In this document: positions 53,992-64,000 of the stretch, one piece after another
How positions within the stretch are numbered: position 1 is the stretch's first letter
Layout of the letters: every line of letters starts with the position of its first letter
Notes under the pieces: model-generated
Databases searched by the model: none
What the model was told of the DNA's origin: nothing
Seen by the model: only the letters and a program-made list of their open reading frames with translations
From: Paramacrobiotus metropolitanus
Taxonomy: Eukaryota; Tardigrada; Eutardigrada; Parachela; Macrobiotidae
Direction: 5' to 3'
DNA: 64,000 nucleotides
Assembly: GCF_019649055.1 (NCBI RefSeq)
Contig: NW_026570439.1
Location: 1 to 64,000 of the forward strand
Translations under genes and position numbers: made by a program

Positions 53992-56642
53992 TCACCACAG
54001 CAGCCCACACTTATTCATAGACATCACAACAAAGATGAGCACGATTCCGGAGGCAGCTTCATGGCTGGCAGCAGCACCGCCCGGATTCGTCGCATCCGTC
54101 GGCTTAGTAGTAGTCACCCCCGTTGTTCCGTTAGTTGTTCCCTTAGTTGTTCCATTCGTTGCTTCCTTCGTAGTTCCATCCGTCGTTCTTGTGGTTGTTC
54201 CCTTCGTTGTTCCCATCGTCGATCCCCTTGTTGTTGCACTTGTTGTTCCATTTGTAGATCCCTTCGTTGTATTTATAGTTGTTACCTTCGTAGTTCCATC
54301 CGTTGTTCTTGTCGTTGTTCCCATCGTCGTTCCCCTTGTTGTTGCATTCGTTGCTCCATTTGTAGTTCCCTTCGTTGTAGTTATAGTTGTTCCCTTCGTA
54401 GTTCCATTCGTTGTTCTGGTCGTTGTTCCCATCGTTGTTCCCTTTGTTGTTCCATTCGTTGTTCCCATCGTTGTTCCATTCGTTGTTCTCGTCGTTGTTC
54501 CCATCGTTGTTTTCATAGTTGTTCCCATCGTTGTTCCATTCGTTGTCCTCGTCGTTGTTCCATTCGTTGTTCCAGTCGTTGTTCCCATCGTTGTTTTCAT
54601 AGTTGTTCCCTTCGTTGTTCCATTCGTTGTTCCCTTTGTTGTTTTCATAGTTGTTCCATGCGTTGTTCCATTCGTTGTTCCCTTCGTTGTTCCATTCGTT
54701 GTTTTCGTAGTTGTTCCCTTCGTAGTTCCATTCGTTGTTCCCTTCGTTGTTCCCTTCGTAGTTCCATTCGTTGTTCCCTTTGTTGTTCCCTTTGTTGTTC
54801 CCTTCGTTGTACCTTTCGTTGTTCCATTCGTTATTCTCATGGTGTCGAGGATGCCTGTCGAGGGAAATCGGAGGAGCCCGGCGTCGTCGAGCAGGCGGCC
54901 GATGGGTTTGGCGAAGGTGAAGTTGCGGCTCAGTGTCAGTGATTTCAGAGGGGTAACCCATCGGATTGCAATGTGCTAAAATATAGAAATAGAAATGTTA
55001 CTCCTTCCTTAATCCTCCTCATTAGTGAGTCGGCGGTATCCGCCGTAAACCGTAAAAGGGGCACCGCTTTTAATTAAAAGTACAGAGTTAGACAGAGCGT
55101 GTGTCTAACGAATTTCTGTTTGCTCCCTTGATTAAGTAAATGCGTTTTCCGGCGCCCGGTTGCTTCCCCAGGAGGACATCGCCGACTCACTATTGTACCC
55201 GAATAGCGTAATTTTAGTGACTCGCAGTTAGGGAAGTTAGTTGAACAGTCAAAAGTCGGGCGGAAAATCCGCTTGTGCGTACGCGTTTGGAGTGGACAGC
55301 TATGGCCGAATCGAAATTCCCAACGGTACAAAATATGTGCGCAGAAATGATTTATTAAAAGTCTCGTTAAGAAACGATTTGAGTTAAATTTGCCAAAAGA
55401 ACATAAACGAGTATAGTCTGGTGCAAAGCCCCATATCGGAGAACGCCTTACGTAAGAGTGCGTGATGCGCTATCTCCAAACTGGAGCCCATAGGAAACAT
55501 CGTTTTGGCGTGGGTAGAAGCTTTTGGCATTCTTACTGATTTCCAAAATACAGGTAAATGAAGTACATTTTATGATACAAGATGCATGAATGAAACGGGT
55601 CAAAGGACATTTCTTTATCATTACGTGGAACTGTGGAAGTTGAAGTGGTTTTTTTCTTAACGAGCTTTTGGCAGATTTTCGTATAAATAAACCATTTTCA
55701 GTCTTATTTCACTAACTCTCCGGCAGGATGTTACTGTCAAACGGTTTTCCCGCCGGTGCATATAAGCAATTCTGCACAGAATGGCATAAATCGATACAAG
55801 AAAGGTTCTATGTAAACTGCGCAAAATAAGAGTGAGTAGTAAAACAACTGCTACGAGGACGAGATTAGCCGTCTCAGTTTTTACCTCAAGATTATCTGCC
55901 ACCGGTTGGAACACCGACCAATCTAACGTTTCCATCTGATTGCCCGACAGATCTACTTCCCGCAACGCTGCCAACCCCGCCAGCGCTCGCACATGCACGG
56001 TCTGAATTCGACAGGTTTCCAAGCGCAACCGCTCCAACCGGGAGAATCCTTGGAAAGCCTCTGCGCTCAAATTCCCCATAAACGAGTATTTCAGATTGAG
56101 ATACGCAATATTGCCGCGGACATTGGACAAAAAAGGGACCGCCACTCCGGCCTGGTTAACATCGTCCGAAAAGCTGTTGACTCCGTAGAGTGTCACCTCG
56201 CGCAACGCCTCAAGGCTGGCTGGCAGGGGAGTCGCCCGCGCACTCATGATCACTTCTTCCAGTTCATTATTCACGCCGATAACCAATTTTTGCGTGGACG
56301 TCGGAATGCGGTTCACATCGAAATTGGTGGGAATGACAATATCGAGGGCACTGCAGCTCAGCAGAGCTTCCGATGTGAAGGTGCAGCCAGGATGCGGCAA
56401 CTGTGCGGTGCCTACAACACAGGCGTGTTACTGAAATATTTAACCATGGCACAGATACACTACAAAGTAAAGAATATCAGTGCCAAAAAGTTGTTCTCGC
56501 TTAATATCGTAAAAATAATGCAGAAGAAGTTTGGGCACAGCAAATAAGTAACTGCAGTGTGTACATTAAAATACTTAGACGTACCAAAAGATAGCCAGCA
56601 CATTAAAGCCGTTTGCACGCATAAGAACCTTATATTCGCCAT
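53992..56642 (-). CDS. secreted LRR protein B with long Thr-rich repeat, probably GPI-anchored
   Basis: Exons are 56642-56585 (signal peptide, MANIRFLCVQTALMCWLSFG), 56411-55885 (Cys cap and leucine-rich repeats, close to paralog A) and 54975-53992. Exon 3 starts like A with an LRR (LTLSRNFTFAKPIGRLL), but after LDTM the Cys-rich region of A is absent. In its place are about 240 residues of four-residue units such as GTTK, GTTN and GTTM. The end (KPTDATNPGGAAAS and a hydrophobic tail) again matches A. Asn-Gly-Thr units give at least a dozen N-glycosylation sequons, and the Thr content suggests dense O-glycosylation, a mucin-like stalk. No frame break seen. Confidence 0.75.
54110..54840. repeat. 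12-bp coding minisatellite
   Basis: Tandem dodecamers (plus strand GTTCCATTCGTT and variants) encode the Thr-rich stalk of LRR protein B on the minus strand. The unit has no stop in several frames, which opens long false ORFs on both strands. Confidence 0.85.
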
Positions 56643-56644
56643 CT

Positions 56645-58080
56645 CTAACAAGACTGAAATCCCAAAGCGCAATGCTTTTGGAAAGTGTCAAACTGTAAAA
56701 GACCTTCGAAACCGGTGGCGAGTATTTTTTACAACAGAAACCTGACTGTACACGATAATACTGCTGCCGCCACAGCTGGATTACTAACCATTATTAAGCA
56801 GTGAGTGTAACATGTTGCGCTTGTTGCCAGAATGCCAGTGATAAGATGATAAGCAGATAACTAACCGAATACGTTCCTAATACGCGCTGATCAGTTTATC
56901 AGCCGACTATGGCTTAATACGGTGACAATGTCAACGATTGTGTGAACTGTAGGCGATATTGTGTTTTGATCACCTGTCAAGCGCCGGAGAAGCCGAAACA
57001 GATATGAAATAAAAGTAATTGTAGCAAAAATCCAAAGAAAGTCAATGATAAGAAAAGATCCGCAGAGATCATTGAAAACGATACATAATATTAATTACCT
57101 TAATTCCCAAAATTAACGGGTCATTTCAAGGAGAAACTGTTGCGTTATGTGGGAAAGACTTTCAGGTCGCACATCTTTCACACCGTCAACGCACCACCTG
57201 GCGATTCTAGTGCATCTGTTAAGCTTTTGAACGTATAACTACGTATAATACGGTGAAGAAATGAAGAGGCCGATTTTATAGGATGACACGAAATGGGAAT
57301 TACTTGCTGATAGCCATAACCACATTATGTGACGTTCAGACAGCAGGTTATAAAAATGTCGTCGCCGTTATTACTACTTCTCTTTTACTCGGGTTCCGAC
57401 CGCTTACAGATTACACCTTCACGTTCCGTCCACCCACCATTTCAGTTTCCCTGCATGGGCCCACATAAAAATTAATTTATAATACTATGCAGATAATTTT
57501 TAACCAGCAACAACGTTTATTTCAGAATCGAAGGCAACAAGGAACAACAAAAAAATTTTTCACAAAACAAAGTTTCAAGAATAATTTAGAGATCAACGAA
57601 TCCATCCACAAAGTTTGCTATAGAAAAACGATGAATTATCACCAATTGAAAATCACCGATTTAGTTAATAATCACGAATTCCTTATTTGGTTTTTAATTT
57701 ACTAGAATTAATCACCGTAAAAATAAAATTTAACCAGCATGTGAAAGACTCGTCACTTAATTTTCGAACTGTTCGGTTTGTTTGACTGGAGGTGTTTTTT
57801 GTTAGCCGATTTCGCTTTCAGTGCGTCCAAAGAAACGTTTTTTTAAGTTTTACGTGCTGGGGAAAACAATCTGAACTGTGCAGTTAGCTGTTAATAACCA
57901 CGTAGCCGCTCACTGCAGGGCCTACTAATGCAATCGGGTGGACGGAACGTGAAAGTGTAATCTGTAAGCGGTCGGAACGCGAGTAAAAGCGAAGTATTTC
58001 AAATTAGTAAAAATCACAATAAGGCCAATAAGGCCAGATAAGGCCAGGACTGAAGCCTTCCATGAAAATTAAGAAACTTA
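56645..58080. other. non-coding stretch
   Basis: No gene supported. 56,830-56,960 resembles the upstream region of LRR gene A. A phrase of about 40 bases around TACAGATTACACCTTCACGTTCCGTCC (57,408) recurs in inverse orientation near 57,935-57,965. Confidence 0.45.
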
Positions 58081-59748
58081 TTAAAACAGTCCACACTTAA
58101 TTACGGACAGTATCACCAAAGAAATCAGCGTAATTTTGCAAGCCGCGTTCAGACTGTCCGCCGCACCGCCCGGGTTGGTGGCATCTGTCGGCCGACTCGC
58201 CGTAGTTGGTGCTGACGTTGGTTTCGTTGGCGACGGACTCGATAATCCGATGCAGTTGGCCACCGTATCATTCACGCAACACCCGTACTGATTCACATCG
58301 TCCTCGATTAACCAGTATGCCCATTCCACGGTGTCTCTGGCCTGGCAGCACGAACAGGATTTCTGCGGATCCGCTGGGCAAAATGCGTTGGACCACAGTC
58401 GGATACGCGACGCGGTGTTGCTGTGCATGGTATCGAAGATGGTTTTCGATGGAAGCTCTAGTTGCTGCACTTCGATGTCAAAGGCGGGTAGTTGGTTTAT
58501 TGAAGGTGAAGTTACGGCTGATGGTCAGTGTTTTCAGCGGCATGACTCCGTTGAATATAATGCTCTAAAATTGAACCACAATCGTATCTGTTAAATTCCG
58601 CTCGGTGAATTTTTCAACTACTTTTCAGAAATTTCAGATTAAGGGAAGTGTGCCAGTACGTGGTACCAAATGGTGTACATGAACGGAAACATTCGCTTTC
58701 GCGCACTCCCATACACTGTCCAGTCTGTCCTGCGTCGTTACGTGGCAAATATTTTAATGTATCACAGAGAATTTTAAAAATCATTTTCAGTGTTTAAAAA
58801 AATTGTGGGAACCTCGTTGCGCTGTAAAAGCGATCTTCATGTCAATGTGTATTTTCCTGCAAAATTTGAGAAAGAGCGGCTGATAAAGATGCACACGAAT
58901 TTGATACCGTATACTGGTACACTTCCTAGTTTATGTTAATAATACTTCTGTCTCGATATTTATGCAGTTTTGGCATCTATTGTTCGTAAAGATCAAATGG
59001 TACCCTGTTTTTTAAACCTTATCAACACTTTTATACTTTCTGTCTGAATTAAATTGGCATAAATTGAGCATTTGGATGATAAACGAGCATACGGTTATCA
59101 CACCAATGTAGAGTATACAAGTCGTTTTGCAGTACAACGATAAAAAAGAAAAGGTTGTGGAGTACGCAATAACGGAAATTGCAGTGCGTGTGTTCGGGAT
59201 ATACTGAAGGCTAGTTACCTCAAGATCATATGACACTGGTTCGAAAACCGCCCAGTCAAACGTGACGATCCGATTCCCTGAAAGATCGATCTCCCGCAGC
59301 GCTGCCAATCCTACCAGTGCTCGCACATCGACAGACTGAATGTCGCAGTAGGCCAAGAATAACCGCTCCAGGCGGGCGAATCCTTGAAACGCCTCGCCGC
59401 TTAAATTCCCCACATACGAGTATTTTAGGTTAAGATACGTAATATTGCTTTTTAAACTGGACAGAAGATTGATGAGGTTTGCGGGGTCCGCTTTGCCATT
59501 CCAACTGTTCACGTTAAAGAGTGTCACCTAACGCAGCGCCGGCACGATGGCCGTCCAGGGATTAGTCCGCGGGTGCATATAAATTTCCGCTGCTGCATCG
59601 TCCAAGCCGACGATTAACTTCTCTGTCGTCGCCGGGACGCGACTGAAGACAAACCGGGTGGGAATGAGGATGTCTGTGCTATTGCAGCTTAGGAGTGCGT
59701 CGGGTGTGAACACGCAGCTAGTATGCGGCAACAGGTCGGGGTCTATGG
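58081..59748 (-). pseudogene. LRR paralog C, pseudogene
   Basis: Exon 2 (59748-59219) and exon 3 (58564-58081) match A and B in order and phase: Cys cap, leucine-rich repeats (YLNLKYSYVGNLSGEAF), Cys-rich region (CSCCQARDTVEW), and a GPI-type tail (TNPGGAADS). An in-frame TAG at about 59,527-59,529 replaces the Glu that A and B have before VTLYGVNS. A 1-base insertion near 58,479-58,481 shifts the frame in exon 3. I found no signal-peptide exon upstream. The Cys-rich region is shorter than in A. Confidence 0.75.
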
Positions 59749-59774
59749 CTATAACACAGCATTTCTTAATCATC

Positions 59775-60300
59775 TAAAGGATTTAGTGTAATTAGTGCAT
59801 TACAAGCTTGTCCCCTAACCCAGTGCATTAAGTCCCTATTGCATTAATACTGCGGCCAGTGAAATTTTACAGACTAACGCCAAATTCCATACAACGGCGC
59901 GCCGCAGCAGCACTTTGTGGCTGATCAGCTGATGCATGTCAAATCTCGATCTAAATTATAAACAATCCATATAAATCAAAAAATATTAACTTTGGCCTTT
60001 GTAACAACCCTAATATGGAAAAGAGTAAAACTTTTTTCGTTATGGTTGAGTCAGGATGACGTCGTGTAGTAACAATTATTCATAGTGCAACTTTCACGTT
60101 ACGTTAAACACGTGCTATATATACCTTTACGATAAAAACTACGGGCCCGTGAAATTGTAATAAGACAAGCATTCCCGCCTCGCATTAAACATGGTAAGAA
60201 TTCTGATAAGCCCTTATATATCTGTAGGGAATGTAACTATGCATACATAAAATTAAATAATCTTGATTATTGAAAAGACGCACCAAAACCCAGGCAACAC
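59775..60300. other. non-coding stretch
   Basis: No gene. TATATATA at about 60,115-60,122 could be a promoter for the small ORF that follows. Confidence 0.35.
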
Positions 60301-60301
60301 A

Positions 60302-60451
60302 ATGCTGCCGCTTGCAAGGATGGTCTTTTTTATCATGCTACTGTCGGTTTACTATGGATTGATGGTAATAGGCATTCTACTGTTGCCCGTTGTGTGCGAA
60401 CGAACGTGCCCGAATATTTTTATGCAAAGACACAGTGTAAACTGTCAGTGA
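60302..60451 (+). CDS. possible very small membrane or secreted peptide
   Basis: ATG at 60302, 49 codons (MLPLARMVFFIMLLSVYYGL at the start) with a long hydrophobic segment and three Cys in the tail. There is no other support. Confidence 0.25.
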   Translation: MLPLARMVFFIMLLSVYYGLMVIGILLLPVVCERTCPNIFMQRHSVNCQ

Positions 60452-60459
60452 ACACGTAC

Positions 60460-63430
60460 AGTGTATTGGATAATTTGGATATTATCTGATACTGGCCAAT
60501 TTCCCCTGCTGTACAAACACAGCCCGCGGCTTTCCAAATTTTCCGAGGATGGTGTTATTGCGAGGACGTTACGTTACCACCCTTGTACTAATTCTTCATG
60601 ATTTAAGATACTTTTTTTACGACCGCAAATAGGTTTTACATTGATCACTTTATTTCAGGGAATCCAGACGATGGATTTCAAATTTCAATGGGTTTTTGTC
60701 ACATATCTGTAATTCTTTAATAAGTGCAGCCGCAAGAAAGAGACAATTTAGCAGCGCGCCATCAAATCGTTTTCCGCGAAGTGCATAGTCTAAATGGAGA
60801 AGAAGATCTACAGAGTACTGCGCGTTGCTAGATGAAAGGAAAACGGCTCAAGCGTTGGCTGCAAAGACTGCGCAAAAACCCGTGAGAAGGTGCAGGGTCA
60901 GGCGTTCTAATATACTAACCCTGCCGAATGTATCATACATCACCCAGATGATGGCCAGATCCTTCCAAATTTATCGATTTTTAAGCCATTTAGCGAGTTT
61001 TTGGTAAACAACAGCTGAACGAAACGCTTGCTGACTGACCGGCAGCAATGTGTGCCAGAGCCGGCTACCAATGCCCGCGTTTTGCAGGATAAAGATCAGA
61101 CAGAAGTCACAGAACATAGCCTGAGAGGGAAGAATGAGCCTGGCTACGGCTACAGAACAGCATGAGCCATGAGGCGTTCTGTGTAAAATCTTCTGTCCAG
61201 CCACATATATGTCGGAATTTGCGATAAAACCGTATACCTAAAGTGAACGAAATATGAGACACATTCTAAGCACTGAAGTTACAGCTGTGGGCATAATTCC
61301 AGTTCCATGCTAAGGTGAGCACAACTTACAATAGGTTACTGAATTTATTTTTGCATTAAACTTTTAAAAATTTCAAGAGCAGACTCTATCATGTTTTTCC
61401 GAATGTGAGCATAAATAACGGTAGATGTTGAAAACGAAAACTAGATACAACTAACGGCAGGACACATCGAAATAATTTTCTTACTCGCAAGTATTCCGTC
61501 GGATATGCGGCAAACGCGGGGCAAATGATGTCAGACGTGACAGTGACGTCCAGCCAGTTCGGGACTCAAAAGCCCCACACTTCTTTTGCTCTCTGCGTTT
61601 AGCTAGGAAATACACGGAAATTCGCGACAATTTTTCCACTTGTTGATTCTGGAGGCCGTATGTACAATCACCGTCACTTATGATAATTTACTGCATTACA
61701 CGGAATGGTGTGAATTTCACACTATTTCTTCCCGCGATAGTACGCTGATAGACGCGGATCAGCTGACTGCACCGTATACAGTACAACCAGCAAACTGCAA
61801 AAGGAATGGAGACAGAAAGCTGCATGTTTTTGCAGCCGAAACACCCACGAAGAACGACACAACCCGTCAACTGCAAATCCCACCTTGCACATATGACTTT
61901 CGCGAATTTAACCTCTCCATCCAAACGGCAACTGGGCGTTGCTGTAGCTTGTCGTTGTGGTTCCGAATCATCATCGTTATAAGCGCAAACTTCGCATTAG
62001 TTGTACCTTTACGTAGGAAATTACCGGACAAGCTTGTACTGCGGTACATATTGAATTGGTTCTGTTTGTTCATTACGTTTTCTCGGAAATTTAATACCGT
62101 ACATTGCATTTTGTGAAACTGTGCAATAAATCCTAAAACGTGCAGTATAATGTAGGTTTGTAGGTAGCCATTGCGGGATGCTGGGAGAAGGCGGTTCGGT
62201 GCTGCAACATATCAGTGCATTCCTTGTATTAACTAAGAAAATTTCTTTCTAACTACGGGTAGTAGACTCCGCGCAACGAAGCTTCGATGGACTACTAAAT
62301 GCAAACAAAATTTGCCCTCGAGTCTCCAGCTCTAACTACCAAAAGAGTTCTTAACAAGGAAAAGCACCAAACTGGACATTAGCCAACTCGAGCGCAGCTT
62401 TCGTAGTTAGAGCTGGAGACTTAACTCTACCTGTTTATTTCAAAAAAGACCCACACTGCATGTTGTAGAAAACATACATAACCACATGATATTGGTCAAC
62501 GGTAATTCTGCTTTGCCAAGTGTCCAGGCCACTTCACTACGTTTATCAAAATCTGTAAATGTTCTCCGCAGTTAGATTGCCGCTTACTGCACCGACCATT
62601 TTCTAGCCACCTTCCGCCAGGCAGCTATTATTATTCTCATTAAATTATATGGCGTGTAGCCGTGTACCAAGACAAAATGCAAGTTACGTTTTTAAACAGT
62701 GTGGCGTGGCGCGCCGTAGTGTGAAGTTTGGCGTAACACGCAAATTTGTGTAAATCGCTGTATTGAGTCGTCAGTAATTACAGGACAAGCTTGTACGTCA
62801 TAGCGGCTGCGTCACTACTCGTACCGCACATGCTCCTGCTTCGCAATGACAGCCGATAGACAGATTGTCTCTTGGTTGTTGCCCACGTCCGGGTGGAATA
62901 TATCATCTGCGTAGTAAACTTCCTGGTTGTGCTACTGCGCGCACATAATGGAAAATTACAACTACGGTTAATTACCTACTAATAAAACCAATTAGTGGTC
63001 TCAGTTTGCAGGCTGTCTGTTACTAGGTGCGCTTCCGCTTTACACACGGACGAATCGCATCGATCTGTCAGCGACATTATCCAAGCATCATTGACAACGC
63101 CTGTAGTCTCCCGCTGATCGCGACCTGCTATCTTTTTTGCCTCTGAAAAGATACTTTTTACTTAGTTTCTAGTTTAAGATTTACAAAATGGACAGAATTA
63201 CGTATTTATTACACGGTGCTGTGCATCCGTCACGCACTAATTGTTTTCCGTATATTATATATTATGTTATATAAAGCTGTATTATTGTTCCATATGAACG
63301 TATCGTCGCCGGATTGCTATCTGCAGGATAGTTGCACATATTATGAATAACTGCAAGCTAATTGCAAGATTATTTACTGTTAAGGCTAGTTTCACATCCA
63401 TCGACCAAATTAGTGTATGTCATGCAAACT
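60460..63430. other. non-coding stretch
   Basis: No gene supported. An ORF at 61,640-62,116 (158 residues) begins with TTG and has no recognisable features. A 19-bp perfect inverted repeat lies at 62321-62421. Confidence 0.35.
62321..62421. repeat. 19-bp perfect inverted repeat, 63-bp spacer
   Basis: AGTCTCCAGCTCTAACTAC at 62321-62339 and its exact reverse complement at 62403-62421. It could be the ends of a short non-autonomous element. Confidence 0.75.
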
Positions 63431-63440
63431 AATTTACTTA

Positions 63441-64000
63441 CTATAAAACCACTGCACTTCCACATTGAGTCTGTTTTATTATCGTTGCCCCGCTTATTAA
63501 TCGCATACAAATGCGGCTAATCAGTGCCAGGAATCGGAAGCTAGACAGTTTAATGCTTTGGTATCGCAATAAAGAGCAATCGAACACCGGCACTAAACGG
63601 TTGCCAATTCGTGGTTGTCCTGCCTTTCCGCTGTAGCCCAGTTCCTTTATAAGCGCTTCTTCCTCAGCGAGTGGAGATTTTAAGGAGCCAGTATGATTTT
63701 TGGTAATGAGCTGCATGGTAACTAGTTGATTTGGCTGGCAGCTAATTATTCCACGGAAAATGCCGAACGCCACGGATTCCTGTGGATTTCCCTTGGTCAA
63801 TTTCAGTATCGAGCATGCCGCTCTCAGGCGCCAACGCCTCTGTAAGCAGTCCATGGACGAACGGACCGCCGTTACATTCCTAATATTTTTATCCGCTGGC
63901 ACGTTAGGCAACGGCGCCGGCGTCATATTTCTGCTGTGTCGTAATTTCTGTCGAAAGGCTGCCCAGTGTCTCCGGATTGCTCGTCCCCGCCGTTCGAAAG
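63441..64000 (-). CDS. partial ORF running off the right edge, unknown
   Basis: The minus-strand frame is open from the window edge to a stop at 63441-63443, over 180 codons. Its first part is basic (RRGRAIRRHWAAFRQK), and later parts have mixed helices. I recognise no family. It could be the C-terminal exon of a host gene whose start lies outside the window. Confidence 0.4.
   Translation of the reverse strand, partial: FERRGRAIRRHWAAFRQKLRHSRNMTPAPLPNVPADKNIRNVTAVRSSMDCLQRRWRLRAACSILKLTKGNPQESVAFGIFRGIISCQPNQLVTMQLITKNHTGSLKSPLAEEEALIKELGYSGKAGQPRIGNRLVPVFDCSLLRYQSIKLSSFRFLALISRICMRLISGATIIKQTQCGSAVVL

Noticed and set aside
53956-54979. Long plus-strand ORFs rich in Ser/Cys/Arg or Val/Pro, and a second minus-strand ORF rich in Asn/Glu
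   Set aside because: They are other frames of the 12-bp minisatellite; the unit has no stop codons in them.
61640-62116. 158-residue plus-strand ORF
   Set aside because: Starts at TTG, shows no domain, signal or splice support; chance is likely at this base composition.

Overview
The window is metazoan nuclear DNA: genes are split by short (74-89 bp) GT-AG introns, and the host genes include an astacin metalloprotease, a protein tyrosine kinase relic, a F-box family relic and GPI-anchored leucine-rich-repeat proteins. An ecdysozoan is likely and a tardigrade fits, but the sequence alone does not prove the phylum.

Region 1 (about 1-21,345) is a Maverick/Polinton (adintovirus-like) element. 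Rightward genes: two decayed small genes, a secreted protein, a BIR-domain (inhibitor-of-apoptosis-like) gene, a packaging ATPase, a retroviral-type integrase, penton, pVI/pX-like protein, major capsid protein and adenain-like protease. Leftward genes: a TBP-like gene, a PC4-like protein, an ADP-ribosylglycohydrolase-like protein, protein-primed DNA polymerase B (five exons), a F-box-like protein and a 280-residue nuclear-type protein whose first intron holds a satellite. BIR, ADP-ribosylglycohydrolase and F-box proteins would act on host cell death, ADP-ribosylation and ubiquitination. The TBP-like and PC4-like proteins suggest the element's own transcription factors, and five of its genes have an exact TATATAAA box. 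The TBP-like, BIR, ATPase, integrase, PC4-like and polymerase genes carry frameshifts, while the capsid block and several cargo genes are open. No terminal inverted repeats were recognised, so both ends are unresolved.

Region 2 (about 21,350-32,400) is sparse: a two-exon small secreted Cys protein, a decayed unknown gene, a tyrosine kinase pseudogene carrying an inverted duplication, a hAT transposase tail, and several simple repeats and hairpins.

Region 3 (32,400-38,100) holds an intact R2-like, restriction-like-endonuclease non-LTR retrotransposon ORF, followed directly by a 5'-truncated, broken retrotransposon of another family. A fragment of the second family lies at 45.5 kb.

Region 4 (39,590-46,980) holds a complete five-exon astacin gene with a crystallin-like C-terminal domain, a palindrome-rich block beside a 115-bp exact direct repeat, a 158-bp tandem repeat and a possible esterase fragment.

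Region 5 (46,980-59,750) is a cluster of three leftward LRR paralogs. A is intact, B has exchanged its Cys-rich domain for a long Thr-rich repeat, and C is a pseudogene. A decayed F-box gene lies between A and B. The rest, to 64,000, is mostly non-coding, with a partial ORF running off the right edge.
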